This document shows positions 27,001 to 40,560 of a DNA stretch of 64,000 bases, piece by piece. Below the pieces are notes generated by a model. The model did not search any database and was not told the origin of the DNA. It was given only the letters and a program-made list of their open reading frames with translations. Source of the DNA: Chrysaora quinquecirrha. Lineage: Eukaryota; Cnidaria; Scyphozoa; Semaeostomeae; Pelagiidae. The translations under genes were made by a program, and so were the position numbers. Each line of letters opens with the position of its first letter. Position 1 is the stretch's first letter. The stretch lies in NCBI GenBank assembly GCA_014526335.1, contig JACTAT010000015.1:612425-676424 (forward strand), read 5' to 3'.

Positions 27001-30000
27001 AAATTACCCTCAAAAAATCGCCAAAAAGGTAAGTCTATAGCCTTGCCAAATGGCCAAAAATCGGCCGAAATTAGGTGGTTTTTAAAAATCGCATTTTCTT
27101 CAAAAATAAATCCAATAACCCTCCAAATACCCCCCGAATAGTCTTTAAAAGGTTTATAGAGTAATTTACGATCCGTTTAGGCCGATTTAGGGAGAAAAAA
27201 TTACCCTGAAAAAATCGCCAAAAAGGTAAATCTATAGCCTTGCCAAATGGCCAAAAATCGGCCGAAATTAGGGGGTTTTTAAAAATCGCATTTTCTTCAA
27301 AAATAAATCCAATAACCCCCAAATACCCCCGAATAGTCTTTAAAGGTTTATAGAGTAATTTACGATCCGTTTGGGCCGATTTAGGAGAAAAATTACCCTC
27401 AAAAATCGCCAAAAAGGTAAGTCTATAGCCTTAACAAATGGCCAAAAATCAGACGAAATTAGGGGTTTTTTAAAATCACATTTTTCTTCAAAAATAAATC
27501 CAATAACCCCCAAATACCCCCGAATAATCTTTAAAGGGTTTATAGAGTAATTTACGATCAATTTGGGCCAAATTAGGGAGAAAAAATTACCCTCAAAAAA
27601 TCACCAAAAAGGTAAGTCTATAGCCTTGCCAAATGGCCAAAATGGGCCGAAATTAAGGGTTTTTAAAAATCGCATTTTTCTTCAAAAATAAATCCAATAA
27701 CCTCCCAGATACCCCCCAAATAGTCTTTAAAGGGTTTATAGAGTAATTTACGATCAGTTTGGGCCGAATTAGGGAGAAAAAATTACCCTCAAAAAATCGC
27801 CAAAAAGGTAAGTCTATAGCCTTGCCAAATGGCCAAAAATCGGCCGAAATTAAGGGTTTTTAAAAATCGCATTTTTCTTCAAAAATAAATCCAATAACCC
27901 CCAAATACCCCCGAATAGTCTTTAAAGGGTTTATAGAGTAATTTACGATCAGTTTGGGCCCAATTAGGGAGAAAAAATTACCCTCAAAAAATCGCCAAAA
28001 AGGTAAGTCTATAGCCTTGCCAAATGGCCAAAAATTGGCCTAAATTAATGGTTTTTAAAATCGCATTTTTCTTCAAAAATAAATCCAATAACCCCCAAAT
28101 ACCCCCAAATAGTCTTTAAAGGGTTTATAGAGTAATTTACGATCAGTTTGGGCCGAATTAGGGAGAATAAATTACCCTGCAAAAATCGCCAAAAAGGTAA
28201 GTCTATAGCCTTGCCAAATGGCCAAAAATCGGCCGAAATTAGGTGGTTTTTAAAAATCGCATTTTCTTCAAAAATAAATCCAATAACCCTCCAAATACCC
28301 CCCGAATAGTCTTTATAAGGTTTATAGAGTAATTTACGATCCGTTTAGGCCGATTTATGGAGAAAAAATTACCCTCAAAAAATCGCCAAAAAGGTAAGTC
28401 TATAGCCTTGCCAAATGGCCAAAAATCAGCCGAAATTAGGGGTTTTTAAAAATCGCATTTTTCTTCAAAAATAAATCCAATAACCCCCAAATACCCCCGA
28501 ATAATCTTTAAAGGGTTTATAGAGTAGTTTACGATCAGTTTGGGCCGAATTAGGAAGAAAAAATTACCCTCAAAAATCGCCAAAAGGTAAGTCTATAGCC
28601 TTGCCAAATGGCCAAAAATCGGCCGAAATTAGGGGTTTTTAAAAATCGCATTTTTCTTCAAAAATAAATCCAATAACCCCCCAAATACCCCCGAATAGTC
28701 TTTAAAGGGTTTATAGAGTAATTTACGATCAGTTTTGGCCCAATTAGGGAGAAAAAATTACCCTCAAAAAATCGCCAAAAAGGTAAGTCTATAGCCTTGC
28801 CAAATGGCCAAAATCGGCCGAAATTAGGGGTTTTTAAAATTCGCATTTTTCTTCAAAAATAAATCCAATAACCCCCCAAATACCCCCCGAATAATCTTTA
28901 AAGGGTTTATAGAGTAATTTACGATCAGTTTGGGCCAAATTAGGGAGAAAAAATTACCCTCAAAAAATCGCCAAAAAGGTAAGTCTATAGCCTTGCCAAA
29001 TGGCCAAAAATCGGCCGAAATTAGGGGTTTTTAAAAATCGCATTTTTCTTCAAAAATAAATCCAATAACCCCCCAAATACCTCCCGAATAATCTTTAAAG
29101 GGTTTATAGAGTAATTTACGATCAATTTGGGCCAAATTAGGGAGAAAAAATTACCCTCAAGAAATCGCCAAAAAGGTAAGTCTATAGCCTTGCCAAATGG
29201 CCAAAAATGGGCCGAAATTAGGGTTTTTAAAATCACATTTTCTTCAAAATAAATCCAATAACCCCCAAAATACCCCCAAATAGTCTTTAAAGGGTTTATA
29301 GAGTAATTTACGATCAGTTTGGGCCAAATTTAGGGAGAAAAATTACCATCAAAAATCGCCAAAAGGTAAGTCTATAGCCTTGCCAAATGGCCAAAAATCG
29401 GCCGAAATTAGGGTTTTTAAAAATTGCATTTTTCTTCAAAATAAATCCAATAACCCCCAAATACCCCCGAATAGTCTTTAAAGGGTTTATAGAGTAATTT
29501 ACGATCAGTTAGGGCCGAATTAGGGAGAAAAAGTTACCCTCAAAAAATCGCTAAAAAGGTAAGTCTATAGCCTTGCCAAATGGCCAAAAATCGGCCGAAA
29601 TTAAGGGTTTTTAAAAATCGCATTTTTCTTCAAAAATAAATCCAATAACCCCCAAATACCCCCCGAATAGTGTTTTAGGGGTTGATAGAGTAATTTACGA
29701 TAAGTATGGGCCCAATTAGGGAGAAAAAATTACCCTCAAAAAATCACCAAAAAGGTAAGTCTATAGCCTTGCCAAATGGCCAAAAATTGGCCTAAATTAA
29801 TGGTTTTCAAAAATCGCATTTTTCTTCAAAAATAAATCCAATAACCCCCCAAATAACCCCCGAATAGTCTTTAAAGGGTTTATAGAGTAATTTACGATCA
29901 GTTTGGGCCGAATTAGGGAGAATAAATTACCCTGAAAAAATCGCCAAAAAGGTAAGTCTATAGCCTTGCCAAATGGCCAAAAATCGGCCGAAATTAGGGG

Positions 30001-33000
30001 TTTTTAAAAATCGCAATTTTATTCAAAAATAAATCCAATAACCCTCCAAATACCCCCCAAATAGTCTTTAAAAGGTTTATAGAGTAATTTACGATCCGTT
30101 TAGGCCGATTTAGGAAGAAAAAATTACCCTCAAAAAATCGCCAAAAAGGTAAGTCTATAGCCTTGCCAAATGGCCAAAAATCAGCCGAAATTAGGGGTTT
30201 TTAAAAATCGCATTTTTCTTCAAAAATAAATCCAATAACCCCCCAAATACCCCCCGAATAGTGTTTTAGGGGTTGATTAAGTAATTTACGATCAGTTTGG
30301 GCCCAATTAGGGAGAAAAAATTACCCTCAAGAAATCGCCAAAAAGGTAAGTCTATAGCCTTGCCAAATGGCCAAAAATCGGCCGAAATTAGAGGTTTTTA
30401 AAAATCGCATTTTTCTTCAAAAATAAATCCAATAACCCCCCAAATACCCCCGAATAATCTTTAAAGGGTTTATAGAGTAATTTACGATCAGTTTGGGCCG
30501 AATTAGGGAGAAAAATTACCCTCAAAAAATCGCCAAAAGGTAAGTCTATAGCCTTGCCAAATGGCCAAAAATCGGCCGAAATTAAGGGTTTTTAAAAATC
30601 GCATTTTTCTTCAAAAATAAATCCAATAACCCCCAAATACCCCCCGAATAGTGTTTTAGGGGTTTATAGAGTAATTTACGATCAGTTTGGGCCCAATTAG
30701 GGAGAAAAAATTACCCTCAAAAAATCGCCAAAAAGGTAAGTCTATAGCCTTGCCAAATGGCCAAAAATCGGCCGAAATTAAGGGTTTTTAAAAATCGCAT
30801 TTTTCTTCAAAATAAATCCAATAACCCCCAAATACCCCCGAATAGTCCGAATAGTCTTTAAAGGGTTTATAGAGTAATTTACGATCAGTTTGGGCCGAAT
30901 TAGGGAGAAAAATTACCCTCAAAAATCGCCAAAAGGTAAGTCTATAGCCTTGCCAAATGGCCAAAAATCGGCCGAAATTAGGGTTTTAAAATCGCATTTT
31001 CTTCAAAATAAATCCAATAACCCCCAAATACCCCCGAATAGTCTTTAAAGGGTTTATAGAGTAATTTACGATCAGTTTAGGCCGATTTAGGAGAAAAATT
31101 ACCCTCAAAAATCGCCAAAAGGTAAGTCTATAGCCTTGCCAAATGGCCAAAAATCAGCCGAAATTAGGGTTTTAAAATCGCATTTTCTTCAAAATAAATC
31201 CAATAACCCCCAAATACCCCCGAATAATCTTTAAAGGGTTTATAGAGTAATTTACAATCAGTTTGGGCCAAATTAGGGAGAAAAAATTACCCTCAAAAAA
31301 TCGCCAAAGTGTAAGTCTATAGCCTTGCCAAATGGCCAAAAATCGGCCGAAATTAGGGGTTTTTAAAAATCGCATTTTTCTTCAAAAATAAATCCAATAA
31401 CCCCCAAATACCCCCGAATAATCTTTAAAGGGTTTATAGAGTAATTTACGATCAGTTTGGGCCGAATTAGGAAGAAAAAATTACCCTCAAAAAATCGCCA
31501 AAAAGGTAAGTCTATAGCCTTGCCAAATGGCCAAAAATCGGCCGAAATTAGGGTTTTTAAAAATCGCATTTTTCTTCAAAAATAAATCCAATAACCCCCC
31601 AAATACCTCCGAATAGTCTTTAAAGGGTTTATAGAGTAATTTACGATCAGTTTGGGCCCAATTAGGGAGAAAAATTACCCTCAAAAATCGCCAAAAAGGT
31701 AAGTCTATAGCCTTGCCAAATGGCCAAAAATCGGCCGAAATTAGGGGTTTTTAAAAATCGCATTTTTCTTCAAAATCAAATCCAATAACCCCCAAATACC
31801 CCCGAATAATCTTTAAAGGGTTTATAGAGTAATTTACGATCAGTTTGGGCCGAATTAGGGAGAAAAATTACCCTCAAAAAATCGCTCAAAAGGTAAGTCT
31901 ATAGCCTTGCCAAGTGGCCAAAATCGGCCGAAATTAGGTGTTTTTAAAAGTCGAATTTTTCTTCAAAAATAAATCCAATAACCCCCAAATACCCCCGAAT
32001 AGTCTTTAAGGGGTTTATAGAGTAATTTACGATCAGTTTGGGCCCAATTAGGGAGAAAAAATTACCCTCAAAAATCGCCAAAAAGGTAAGTCTATAGCCT
32101 TGCCAAATGGCCAAAAATCGGCCGAAATTAGGGTTTTTAAAAATCGCATTTTCTTCAAAATAAATCCAATAACCCCCCAAATACCCCCGAATAATCTTTA
32201 AAGGGTTTATAGAGTAATTTACGATCAGTTTGGGCCAAATTAGGGAGAAAAAATTACCCTCAAAAATCGCCAAAAAGGTAAGTCTATAGCCTTGCCAAAT
32301 GGCCAAAAATCGGCCGAAATTAGGGGTTTTTAAAAATCGCATTTTCTTCAAAATAAATCCAATAACCCCCAAATACCCCCAAATAGTCTTTAAAGGGTTT
32401 ATAGAGTAATTTACGATCAGTTTGGGCCCAATTAGGGAGAAAAATTACCCTCAAAAATCGCCAAAAGGTAAGTCTATAGCCTTGCCAAATGGCCAAAAAT
32501 CGGCCGAAATTAGAGGTTTTTAAAAATCGCATTTTTCTTCAAAAATAAATCCAAAACCCCCCCAAATACCCCCGAAATAGTCTTTAAAGGGTTTATAGAG
32601 TAATTTACGATCAGTTTGGGCCAAATTAGGGAGAAAAAGTTACCCTCAAAAAATCGCCAAAAAGGTAAGTCTATAGCCTTACCAAATGGCCAAAAATCAG
32701 CCAAAATTAGGGGTTTTTAAAAATCACATTTTTCTTCAAAAATAAATCCAATAACCCCCCAAATACCCCCCGAATAGTCTTTAAAGGGTTTATAGAGTAA
32801 TTTACTACCAGTTTTGGCCAAATTAGGGAGAAAAAATTACCCTCAAAAAATCGCCAAAAAGGTAAGTCTATAGCCTTGCCAAATGGCCAACTATCGGCCG
32901 AAATTAGGGTTTTAAAATCGCATTTTCTTCAAAATAAATCCAATAACCCCCCAAATACCCCCCGAATAATCTTTAAAGGGTTTATAGAGTAATTTACGAT

Positions 33001-36000
33001 CAGTTTGGGCCAAATTAGGGACAAGAAATTACCCTCAAAAAATCGCCAAAAAGGTAAGTCTATAGCCTTGCCAAATGGCAAAAAATCGGCCGAAATTAGG
33101 GGTTTTTAAAAATCACATTTTTCTTCAAAAATAAATCCAATAACCAACCAAATACCCCCGGAATAGTCTTTAAAGGGTTTGTAGAGTAATTTACGATCAG
33201 TTTGTGCCGATTTAGGGAGAAAAAATTACCCTCAAAAAATCGCCAAAAAGGTAAGTCTATAGCCTTGCCAAATGGCCAAAAATCGGCCGAAATTAGGGGT
33301 TTTTAAAAATCGCATTTTTCTTCAAAAATAAATCCAATAACCCCCCATATACCCCCCAAATAGTGTTTTAGGGAATGATAGAGTAATTTACGATAAGTAT
33401 GGGCCCAATTAGGGAGAAAAAATTACCCTCAAAAAATCACCAAAAAGGTAAGTCTATAGCCTTGCCAAATGGCCAAAAATCGGCCGAAATTAGAGGTTTT
33501 TAAAAATCGCATTTTTCTTCAAAATAAATCCAATAACCCCCCAAATACCCCCGAATAATCTTTAAAGGGTTTATAGAGTAATTTACGATCAGTTTGGGCC
33601 GAATTAGGGAGAAAAATTACCCTCAAAAATCGCCAAAAAGGTAAGTCTATAGCCTTGCCAAATGGCCAAAAATCGGCCGAAATTAGGGGTTTTTAAAAAT
33701 CGCATTTTTCTTCAAAAATAAATCCAATAACCCCCCAAATACCCCCGAATAGTCTTTAAAGGGTTTATAGAGTAATTTACGATCAGTTTGGGCCGATTTA
33801 GGGAGAAAAAATTACCCTCAAAAATCGCCAAAAAGGTAAGTCTATAGCCTTGCCAAATGGCCAAAAATCGGCCGAAATTAGGGGTTTTTAAAAATCGCAT
33901 TTTTCTTCAAAAATAAATCCAATAACCCCCCAAATACCCCCCAAATAGTCTTTAAAGGGTTTATAGAGTAATTTACGATCAGTTTGGGCCGATTTAGGAA
34001 GAAAAAATTACCCTCAAAAAATCGCCAAAAAGGTAAGTCTATAGCCTTAACAAATGGCCAAAAATCAGACGAAATTAGGGGTTTTAAAATCACATTTTCT
34101 TCAAAAATAAATCCAATAACCCCCAAAATACCCCCGAATAGTCTTTAAAGGGTTTATAGAGTAATTTACGATCAATTTGGGCCAAATTAGGGAGAAAAAA
34201 TTACCCTCAAAAAATCGCCAAAAGGTAAGTCTATAGCCTTGCCAAATGGCCAAAAATCGGCCGAAATAAGGGTTTTTAAAAATCGCATTTTTCTTCAAAA
34301 ATAAATCCAATAACCCCCCAAATACCCCCGAATAGTCTTTAAAGGGTTTATAGAGTAATTTACGATCAGTTTGGGCCGATTTAGGGAGAAAAAATTACCC
34401 TCAAAAATCGCCAAAAAGGTAAGTCTATAGCCTTGCCAAATGGCCAAAAATCAGCCGAAATTAGGGGTTTTTTAAAATCACATTTGTCTTCAAAAATAAA
34501 TCCAATAACCCCCAAAATACCCCCAAATAATCTTTAAAGGGTTTATAGAGTAATTTACGATCAGTTTGGGCCGATTTAGGAGAAAAATTACCCTCAAAAA
34601 TCGCCAAAAAGGTAAGTTTATAACCTTGCCAAATGGCAAAAAATAGGCCGAAATTAGGGGTTTTTAATAATCCGATTTTTCTTCAAAAATAAATCCAATA
34701 ACCCCCAAAATACCCCCCGAATAGTTTTTTAGGGGTTTATAGAGTAATTTACGATCAGTTTGTGCTGAATTAGGGAGAAAAAATTACACTAAAAAATTCG
34801 CCAAAAAGGTAAGTCTATAGCCTTGCCAAATGTCCAAAAATCGGCCGAAATTAGGGGTTTTTAAAAATCGCATTTTCCTTCAAAAATAAATCCAATAACC
34901 CCCAAATACCCCCCGAATAATCTTTAAAGGGTTTATAGAGTAATTTACGATCAGTTTGGGCCAAATTAGGGAGAAGAAATTACCCTCAAAAAATCGCCAA
35001 AAAGGTAAGTCTATAGCCTTGCCAAATGGCCAAAAATCAGCCGAAATTAGGGGTTTTTAAAAATCGCATTTTTCTTCAAAAATAAATCCAATAACCCCCC
35101 AAATACCCCCGGAATAGTCTTTAAAGGGTTTGTAGAGTAATTTACGATCAGTTTGTGCCGATTTAGGGAGAAAAAATTTCCCTCAAAAAATCGCCAAAAA
35201 GGTAAGTCTATAGCCTTGCCAAATGGCCAAAATCGGCCGAAATTAGGGTTTTAAAATCGCATTTTCTTCAAAATAAATCCAATAACCCCCCAAATACCCC
35301 CGAATAATCTTTAAAGGGTTTATAGAGTAATTTACGATCAATTTGGGCAAAATTAGGGAGAAAAAATTACCCTCAAAAAATCGCCAAAAAGGTAAGTCTA
35401 TAGCCTTGCCAAATGGCCAAAAATCGGCCAAAATTAAGGGTTTTTAAAAATCGCATTTTTCTTCAAAAATAAATCCAATAAATCCGAATAGTGTTTCAGG
35501 GGTTTATAGAGTAATTTACGATCAGTTTGGGCAAAATTAGGAAGAAAAAATTACCATAAAAAAATTGCCAAAAAGGTAAGTCTATAACCTTGCCAAATGG
35601 CCAAAAATAGGCCGAAATTAGGGGTTTTTAATAATCCGATTTTTCTTCAAAAATAAATCCAATAACCCCCAAAATACCCCCCGAATAGTTTTTTAGGGGT
35701 TTATAGAGTAATTTACGATCAGTTTGTGCTGAATTAGGGAGAAAAAATTACACTAAAAAATTCGCCAAAAAGGTAAGTCTATAGCCTTGCCAAATGGCCA
35801 AAAATCGGCCGAAATTAGGTGTTTTTAAAAATCGAATTTTCTTCAAAAATAAATCCAATAACCCCCAAATACCCCCGAATAGTGTTTTAAAGGGTTTATA
35901 GAGTAATTTACGATCAGTTTGGGCCAAATTAGGGAGAAAAAATTACCCTCAAAAAATCGCCAAAAAGGTAAGTCTATAGCCTTGCCAAATGGCCAAAAAT

Positions 36001-37360
36001 CAGCCGAAATTAGGGTTTTAAAATCGCATTTTTCTTCAAAAATAAATCCAATAACCCCCAAATACCCCCGAATAATCTTTAAAGGGTTTATAGAGTAATT
36101 TACGATCAGTTTGGGCCGAATTTAGGGAGAAAAATTTCCCTCAAGAAATCGCCAAAAGGTAAGTCTATAGCCTTGCCAAATGGCCAAAAATCAGCCGAAA
36201 TTAGGGTTTTAAAATCGCATTTTCTTCAAAATAAATCCAATAACCCCCAAATACCCCCGAATAGTCTTTAAAGGGTTTATAGAGTAATTTACGATCAGTT
36301 TGGGACGAATTAGGGTGAAAAAATTACCCTCAAGAAATCGTCAAAAAGGTAAGTCTATAGCCTTGCCAAATGGCCAAAAATCGGCCGAAATTAGAGGTTT
36401 TTAAAAATCGCATTTTTCTTCAAAATTAAATCCAATAACCCCCGAAGTACCCCCCGAATAATCTTTAAATGGTTTATAGAGTAATTTACGATCAGTTTGG
36501 GCTGAATATGGGTGAAAAAATTACACTAAAAAATTTGCCAAAAAGGTAAGTCTATAGCCTTGCCAAATGGCCAAAAATCGGCCGAAATTAGGGGTTTTTA
36601 AAAATCGCATTTTTTTCAGAAACAAATCCAATAACCCCCCAAATACCCCCAAATAGTTTTTAACGGTTTTATAGAGTAATTTACGATCAGTTTGGGCAAA
36701 ATTAGGAAGAAAAAATTACCCTCAAAAAATTGCCAAAAAGGTAAGTCTATAGCCTTGCCAAATGGCCAAAAATCAGCGAAAATCAGGGGTTTTTAAAACT
36801 GCCTTTTTTCTTCAAAAATAGTTATTATATCCCTCCAGATACCCCCTAGAGAGCCTCTATGGGATAAAGAAAGTATTTTCTATCGATTTGGGCCATGTTT
36901 AGGAGAAAAAATTTCTCTCAATATATCGCCAAAAAAGGAAGTCTATAGCCTTGCTAAATGGCCGAAAACCGGCCAAAATTAGGGGTTTTGAAAACTGCCT
37001 TTCTTTTCGAAAACAGTTATTATATTCCACCAGATACCCCCTTCAGAGCCTCTAGGAGGAAATTAAGTGTTTTTCTATGGATTTGGGCCCAATTTAGGAG
37101 AAAAATTCCCTCGAAAAATCGCCAAAAAAGCAAGTCTATAGCCTTGCTAAATGGCCAAAAATCGGCCAAAATCTTGGGTTTTGAAGACTGCCTTTTTGTT
37201 CAAAATAGTTATTTTATTCCATCAGATACCCCCTAGAGAGACTCTTCGGAATAAAAAGTGCTTTTCTACCTATTTGGGCTCAATTTAGGAGAAGAAATTC
37301 CTCTCAAAAAATAAGCTAAAAAATTAAGTCGATAGCCTTGCTAAATTGCCGAAAATAACA
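21060..37360. repeat. 16-kb satellite array of about 197-bp monomers (about 80 copies)
   Basis: The monomer runs ggtaagtctatagccttgcc, aaatggccaaaaatcggccg, aaattagggg..., aataaatccaataacccc, cttta-aagggtttatagag, taatttacgatcagtttggg, ccgaattagggag. Length is about 183-199 bp, mainly through homopolymer differences. Edge monomers (21060-21600 and 36780-37360) are a diverged type (gttttgaaaactgcc, gcctctagg), as in older satellite borders. Higher-order duplications are visible: a variant with aataatccgattttt and gtgctgaattaggg occurs at about 34640 and again about 980 bp (5 monomers) later, and a 'ctccaaat...ccgtttaggccg' variant recurs five or more times. AT-rich and near nucleosome-repeat length, so a centromeric or pericentromeric role is possible but unproven. 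Confidence 0.95.
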
Positions 37361-37440
37361 GCCTTGCCAAACACCCCCACCCAAAGCCGCCTGATTAACA
37401 GTCTTGTCAAATGCCCCAAAAAATCGCCTGATTTGAGCCT

Positions 37441-38924
37441 TTGTTGAGATTGCAGTTGTTATAATAGGAGTGTAACAACTACTAGAAGTTCCTGTGTTGA
37501 ACGTTGTGATGAGCAAAAGACCACAAGCAAAAAACGACCATCATTTCAACTGCTGTTCTACAAATCATACACAAACTAAATACACATGTATAGAATGATC
37601 AAATTACTGAACTACTGTAATTAATAAATCGTTTAAATCGTAGATGTTTAAATCTACTCCTCTTGATATGTCTTAGGACTTGATGGTTTGAAATCCAAAG
37701 TCATGGGACACCTAGGGTTCCATATAAAATTCGTTAGTTAAAATTCTAACATACCCCCATTGAATAAGGGTTATATAACAAACGAAATTTTTGAAGCACA
37801 ATGATTTATACTGTAATAGGACTGGACACTAATTCATAATCTATGCTAATTTATGCTAATTATAATTTCTGTTGTATATATAATCTTGAGTGTTAATATT
37901 CATAATCAGTCAGTATTTCCTCATCACACGAGTTGCATCTCTCAAGCTTTGCTCTTCGTTTTTTCTACTCAAAGTAACAGGGAATCATTAGGCAGTTCAA
38001 GCCCTGTTATAATACACGGGGGGGGGGGTTCTTCCATAGTAAAGGTACCTGAGTATGTGCTGTGCTAGAGGGTATACTGTTTCGGACTTCTAGTCTTGCC
38101 AAGAGTATAGTATTTGGCAATATTGGACTAGCAAAGGGTAGCATATTTGGGAATGGAGCGGCCATGCTTTCTCGTTAGTTGACCTTAATAGCTTTGGAAA
38201 GTAGAAATTTCATCGTAAATATTTATAAAACAAACTGATAAAAGAAATAAGTCGACCTTTGAATTTTCCGACTTAAATCAGCTATTGGCGGTTGCAAGCA
38301 GCTGATTGTGATAATAGAATCCCAATATCATACAGAAAAGTTATCTTTTTTGCCACTTCTATTCTGACGAAAATACACTGGAACTATTGAAGTTTAAAAT
38401 AAGCCCAACCCCTAGAAAAAGCCCCCATCGTAAAATTCATTTTGCAAACAAGCCACTGGGGGCTTATTCGAAGATTTACGGTAAATGAGAGGCGTCGAAC
38501 TCAATACGCCTGCAGGTTTTATAAAAGTTGTTTAGTTACCATAATTTGTTACTATAATAAAACTAGCTATTTATTCATAGAAATATGTGTATTTTGTGTC
38601 TTTGTCTTTCGCAAAAAGTTTTGTTTTTTTTCATCAGCATTTTGATGTTTGAATCAATCAATGTCTTTACTTTCCAGCTTTTTTTACAACTGCTTGTCTT
38701 GTGATTGTGGTATTTGGCTTACTGTAAGAATAAATACCAGTATAAACGAATAAGAAGTAAAAATACGAAGAAATAAATATAAATAGATATATAATATATA
38801 TAAAGGACTATGAATAGCTATATATGCAATAGCAATACAAATAGCTATAAATAGCTATAATAATAATAAACGGTTACATACAAAGATAAATAAATAAATG
38901 GAAAGATAAATATAGGAATAAAAC
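37441..38924. other. intergenic, no gene recognised
   Basis: AT-rich spacer right of the satellite, with a 10-base G run near 38019 and AT-rich simple sequence at about 38750-38900. Open frames here are short and featureless. Confidence 0.5.
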
Positions 38925-39738
38925 ATTGAACGCCCGGGTTCGAATCCCACCTATTCTGGTATGCCACTTGTGGAAAAATCTATCCTAGTGTTCGCTATTC
39001 ATGACAAATTGATATATGGTGCTGAATAAGACTGAACATAGCCAAAACACAAAACGTTAAACGGGAGGAAACCCTTGGGCTGAATGACTTGGACAGTTAC
39101 TCCGTCAAATCATTGAGCTCTATAGCTCAGTGGAAACGTCGTTGGCTCTCTGGTTATACAGCCCAGGTTCGAATCCCACTTACACTGTGTTGTGGTATGT
39201 GTATTGTGGTATGCCACTTGTGGAAAAATCTATCCCAGTGTTCGCCATGCATGAAAAATAGATAAATGGTGCTGAAGAAGGCCGAACATAGCCAAAACAC
39301 AAAACGTTAAACGGGAGGAGAGCCTTGGGCTGAATGACTTGGACAGTTACTCCGTCAAATCATTGAGCTCTATAGCTCAGTGGAAACGTCGTTGGCTCTC
39401 TGATCATACAGCCCAGGTTCGAATCCCACTTACACTGTATTGTGGTATGTGTATTGTGGTATGCTACTTGTGGAAAAATCTATTCTAGTGTTCGCCACTC
39501 ATGACAAATTTATATATGGTGCTGAATAAGGCTGAACATAGCCAAAACACAAAACGTTAAACGGGAGGAGAGCCTTGGGCTGAATGACTTGGACAGTTAC
39601 TCGTTCAAATCATTGAGCTCTATAGCTCAGTGGAAACGTCGTTGGCTCTCTGATCATGCAGCCCAGGTTCGAATCCCATCTATTGTGGTATGCCACTTGT
39701 GGAAAAATCTATCCTAGTGTTTGCCATTCATGACAAAT
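38925..39738 (+). mobile_element. tandem array of a tRNA-derived SINE (250-bp unit, about 3 copies)
   Basis: tatagctcagtgg (A-box-like) starts at 39121, 39371 and 39621, each followed by the B box ggttcgaatccca. The body contains tatgccacttgtggaaaaat, aaaacacaaaacgttaaacg and gggctgaatgacttgga. The tRNA-like head lacks proper D- and anticodon stems, so these are SINEs (family B) and not tRNA genes. Confidence 0.75.
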
Positions 39739-39739
39739 A

Positions 39740-40044
39740 TAAACAAATAAATACATAAATACAAATAAATTGAATAATAAACAAATAAACAACTAGATAT
39801 AAACATGAATGAATGAATGACTGTAGTAGTTCAGAGTCACATCCAGACTTACCTGTCGCCTTTTGCGTTGGTTTGAAATGATGATGATGTGGACGATGAT
39901 GATGATGATGATTAAAAGGATTGAAAATGTGACTGAAGTGGAACAAGCCTCTCTTTACGGCAGAATCTATCGAATAGAAAGTAAAAACGGGCTGCTAAAC
40001 CCAGTTTTTTAAGTAATCATCAGTCTAAGTATCGAGTTTCATAG
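39740..40044. other. spacer with simple repeats
   Basis: AT-rich (aaat)n-like sequence at 39736-39800 and a (GAT)n stretch at about 39880-39915. No gene seen. Confidence 0.5.
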
Positions 40045-40292
40045 TTACACTTTTTTTTAATAAGCAACTGGTCAATAAGCAACTAGGGCTGAGATTTTTT
40101 AAATTTTTGGTGAAATAGCCTTCTTTATATAGTACATCCTTGAAAACTTGCCAATTACATTGAAACGACAGAAAAGAGCCAAAATAAGAGGTTTTAGGGG
40201 TACCAGTCATTCTACAAGGACTGAAATACTAGATATGTTAAGCAACTCTTGAGGGCTGGACCAAAGCCCAGTTGCTTATTGAAAAAAGTAGC
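40045..40292. mobile_element. MITE-like inverted-repeat element
   Basis: Left end acttttttttaataagcaac and right end gttgcttattgaaaaaagta are inverted over about 22 bp with length differences in the T/A run. Confidence 0.5.
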
Positions 40293-40560
40293 TTTTTCAA
40301 AAGTAGTCTTCCGTTCTTCAAGAAAGTGCGTTTCAAAAACGAACTCTTTTTTGTTTGCAAAGCGCAGGTTTCCAAGCCTTGATAACAACAAATCATAAGT
40401 GCTCTGCCTTCTGTTTTGTGTAGGCAAGAAGAGTGCGTTTCTCACTGTGACTGTTCAACTAATAATTCAATTGGTTATAGCTCTGTATGTAAGTGTTCAA
40501 AACACAATACAAATTCAGCTTCACCTGAATGATGCATTTAGATCCGCATATATATTTTCC

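Noticed and set aside
21060..37360. Telomere-like TTAGGG in the satellite
   Set aside because: A single TTAGGG per monomer, never in tandem, so not an interstitial telomere.
38925..39738. tRNA genes
   Set aside because: A- and B-box-like words are present, but the cloverleaf stems (D and anticodon arms) do not form and the copies sit in a repeated 250-bp unit; called SINEs.
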